Positions 5,914 through 7,207 of a stretch of DNA of 7,207 nt are shown in pieces. How positions within the stretch are numbered: position 1 is the stretch's first letter; every line of letters begins with the position of its first letter. The notes beneath the pieces were generated by a model, which saw only the letters and a program-made list of their open reading frames with translations, was not told where the DNA came from and did no database searches. The DNA is from CBDUWP01 sp965370955 (lineage in GTDB: Bacteria > Planctomycetota > Phycisphaerae > Sedimentisphaerales > Anaerobacaceae). Where the stretch lies: positions 1-7,207 of the forward strand of contig CBDUWP010000073.1 in assembly GCA_965370955.1 (NCBI GenBank). Direction: 5' to 3'. The position numbers were made by a program, and so were the translations under genes.

Positions 5914-7207
5914 TTACGCCAAGAATAAAGAAAATGTTGTCTCACATGGGAAAGCTGTTGGTTGCTCTTGCTCGAAAATATCTTAAAGTTGTTAAACAAG
6001 CTATGTTTCGGTTGTGGCAGATTATTGATAAATTGCTCGATTCGCCAAGTAAAACTCGAAGGCAGATTAAAACAAGTATAGCTGTTTTGGTTTTAGCTGT
6101 TTTGATACTATTTGTTTTGGTGGCAAGTCGAAAATCACCGAAGAAAATCCAGCGAAAATTTTCAGCTTCCTTAGTCAACGCTTCTCTGTTTAAACAGCAG
6201 GATATAACGATGACAATCATCGCTAATGGAACGGTGACACCGAAAGTGCAGCTGGAAATTGTGCCGCAGGTTTCAGGCAAGGTCGTGGCAATTGATCCAC
6301 AGTTTAAGGCGGGTGGCTTCATTGCAGCAAATGCGACTATTTTGCAGATAGAGCCAAACGATTATCAATTGATTGTCGAACAGGCTCAAGCCGGAGTGGC
6401 AGAGGCGATGGTCAAGCTCGACATGGAAAAATCAGAGGCTAAAGTTGCACTAAAAGAGTGGCAGCAGCTGAATCCCCAAACGCAGCCTGATTCGCCGCTG
6501 GTATTGAGAAAGCCGCAAATTCGCCAAGCAAAAGCTAAATTGCAATCGGCGAAAGCAGCGCTGGATATGGCGAAACTGAATCTCGACAGAACTAAACTGT
6601 CACTTCCTGTTGATGTGATTGTGACGGCAGAATCGGTAGACTTAGGCCAGTTTGTCATGACGGGAAAATCGGTGGGAAAAGGTTATGGAATCAAGGCTGT
6701 CGAAATAAGATTACCGCTGGAAGATAGAGAGCTTGGCTGGTTTGATATCCCGCATATGATCAAAACATCCGGCAAAAATAATATATCCGAAAACATCAAA
6801 GGGGCACAGGCAGAGATCAAAGCTGATTTTGCCGGAGGGGTTTACGTTTGGAAAGGATATGTGATGCGAAGTACAGGCCAAATCGATGTGAGGTCAAGGT
6901 TTGCCTCAGTGGTAATTGAAGTGCCGAATCCGTTTGCAGATTCTGATAAGCCGCCGCTGCTGCCGGGAATATTTGTGGAGGTTGCCATAAAGGGACATCT
7001 GCTGAAAAACGCTATCGCAATACCTAGAAACCTGATACATAACGGCAATGAGATTTGGGTCATAAAGGATGGATGTTTGTATATAAAGACGATGAAATTT
7101 GCAAGGCAAAATCGCGAATATGCCTATGTGGCGGATCAGGACGAAAAAGAGCTGATGATTGTCACTAGCTCATTGGATGTGGTGACAGATGGTATGAAGA
7201 TACGGCT
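5910..7207 (+). CDS. RND-type efflux periplasmic adaptor (membrane fusion protein), 3' end cut by window
   Basis: Predicted adaptor linking an inner-membrane pump to the outer-membrane factor encoded just upstream. The frame is open from ATG at 5910 (overlapping the previous stop as ATGA) to the window edge, 432 codons without a stop. Residues 1-55 are a basic, partly amphipathic segment. Residues 56-73 are a membrane anchor (SIAVLVLAVLILFVLVAS). The first lipoyl/barrel-sandwich half is at about 105-155 (VPQVSGKVVAID), the helical hairpin at about 156-228, the second half at about 229-258 (ESVDLGQFVMTGKSVG), and the beta-barrel from about 262, with AVEIRLPLEDRELGWFDIP (263-281) typical of RND adaptors. 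The membrane-proximal part follows, with PGIFVEVAI and IAIPRNLI. The gene is probably nearly complete. The usual PFDG at the end of the hairpin reads PVDV. The ribosome-binding site is weak (GAAAG at 5896-5900), in keeping with translational coupling. In-frame ATGs at 5934 and 5946 are other possible starts. The pump itself is expected beyond 7207. An ABC-type partner cannot be excluded. Confidence 0.9.
   Translation, partial: MITPRIKKMLSHMGKLLVALARKYLKVVKQAMFRLWQIIDKLLDSPSKTRRQIKTSIAVLVLAVLILFVLVASRKSPKKIQRKFSASLVNASLFKQQDITMTIIANGTVTPKVQLEIVPQVSGKVVAIDPQFKAGGFIAANATILQIEPNDYQLIVEQAQAGVAEAMVKLDMEKSEAKVALKEWQQLNPQTQPDSPLVLRKPQIRQAKAKLQSAKAALDMAKLNLDRTKLSLPVDVIVTAESVDLGQFVMTGKSVGKGYGIKAVEIRLPLEDRELGWFDIPHMIKTSGKNNISENIKGAQAEIKADFAGGVYVWKGYVMRSTGQIDVRSRFASVVIEVPNPFADSDKPPLLPGIFVEVAIKGHLLKNAIAIPRNLIHNGNEIWVIKDGCLYIKTMKFARQNREYAYVADQDEKELMIVTSSLDVVTDGMKIR

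Noticed and set aside
5942..7109. Several minus-strand open frames under the adaptor gene
   Set aside because: The plus-strand frame is continuous for 432 codons with clear adaptor motifs. The minus-strand frames are shadows.

Overview
The window holds two divergent transcription units from a Gram-negative-type (double-membrane) bacterium with moderately AT-rich DNA. An outer-membrane secretin, an outer-membrane efflux lipoprotein and a periplasmic adaptor all require two membranes. The very long secretin with extra N-terminal modules and low-complexity inserts reminds me of planctomycete (Phycisphaerae-like) genomes. That lineage guess is an inference from style and codon composition, not from a marker gene.

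Left half, minus strand (about 102-3455): one large gene for a GspD-type secretin of about 1,117 residues, well above the roughly 650-750 usual for GspD. The C-terminal secretin domain is canonical. In front of it are a signal peptide, an extra N-domain, an acidic linker of about 140 residues, an N0-like domain and four N1-type domains, three of which carry hydrophilic loop inserts. Beyond its stop codon only about 100 bases remain. They may contain the first ten codons of a next gene in the same direction, which I cannot identify.

Middle (3471-3745): a 275-base divergent intergenic region. It carries the secretin leader, with a possible two-tier hairpin and a weak sigma-54-like GG-N10-GC site. 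On the other side is the control region of the efflux operon, with a 9-base direct repeat and overlapping small dyads just upstream of the regulator gene.

Right half, plus strand (3746-7207 and beyond): a tightly packed drug-efflux-type operon. It encodes a TetR/AcrR-family regulator, a NodT/OprM-type outer-membrane factor lipoprotein (TTG start) and an RND-type periplasmic adaptor cut by the window end. Both junctions overlap by 4 bases, which suggests translational coupling. The expected next gene, just outside the window, is the inner-membrane RND pump. The regulator probably represses its own operon and responds to a toxic compound. The adaptor would link the inner-membrane pump to the outer-membrane channel.

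I see no RNA genes, CRISPR arrays, insertion sequences or phage genes. Most of the window is ordinary. The clearest unusual feature is the secretin architecture, followed by the long basic cytoplasmic tail of the adaptor.
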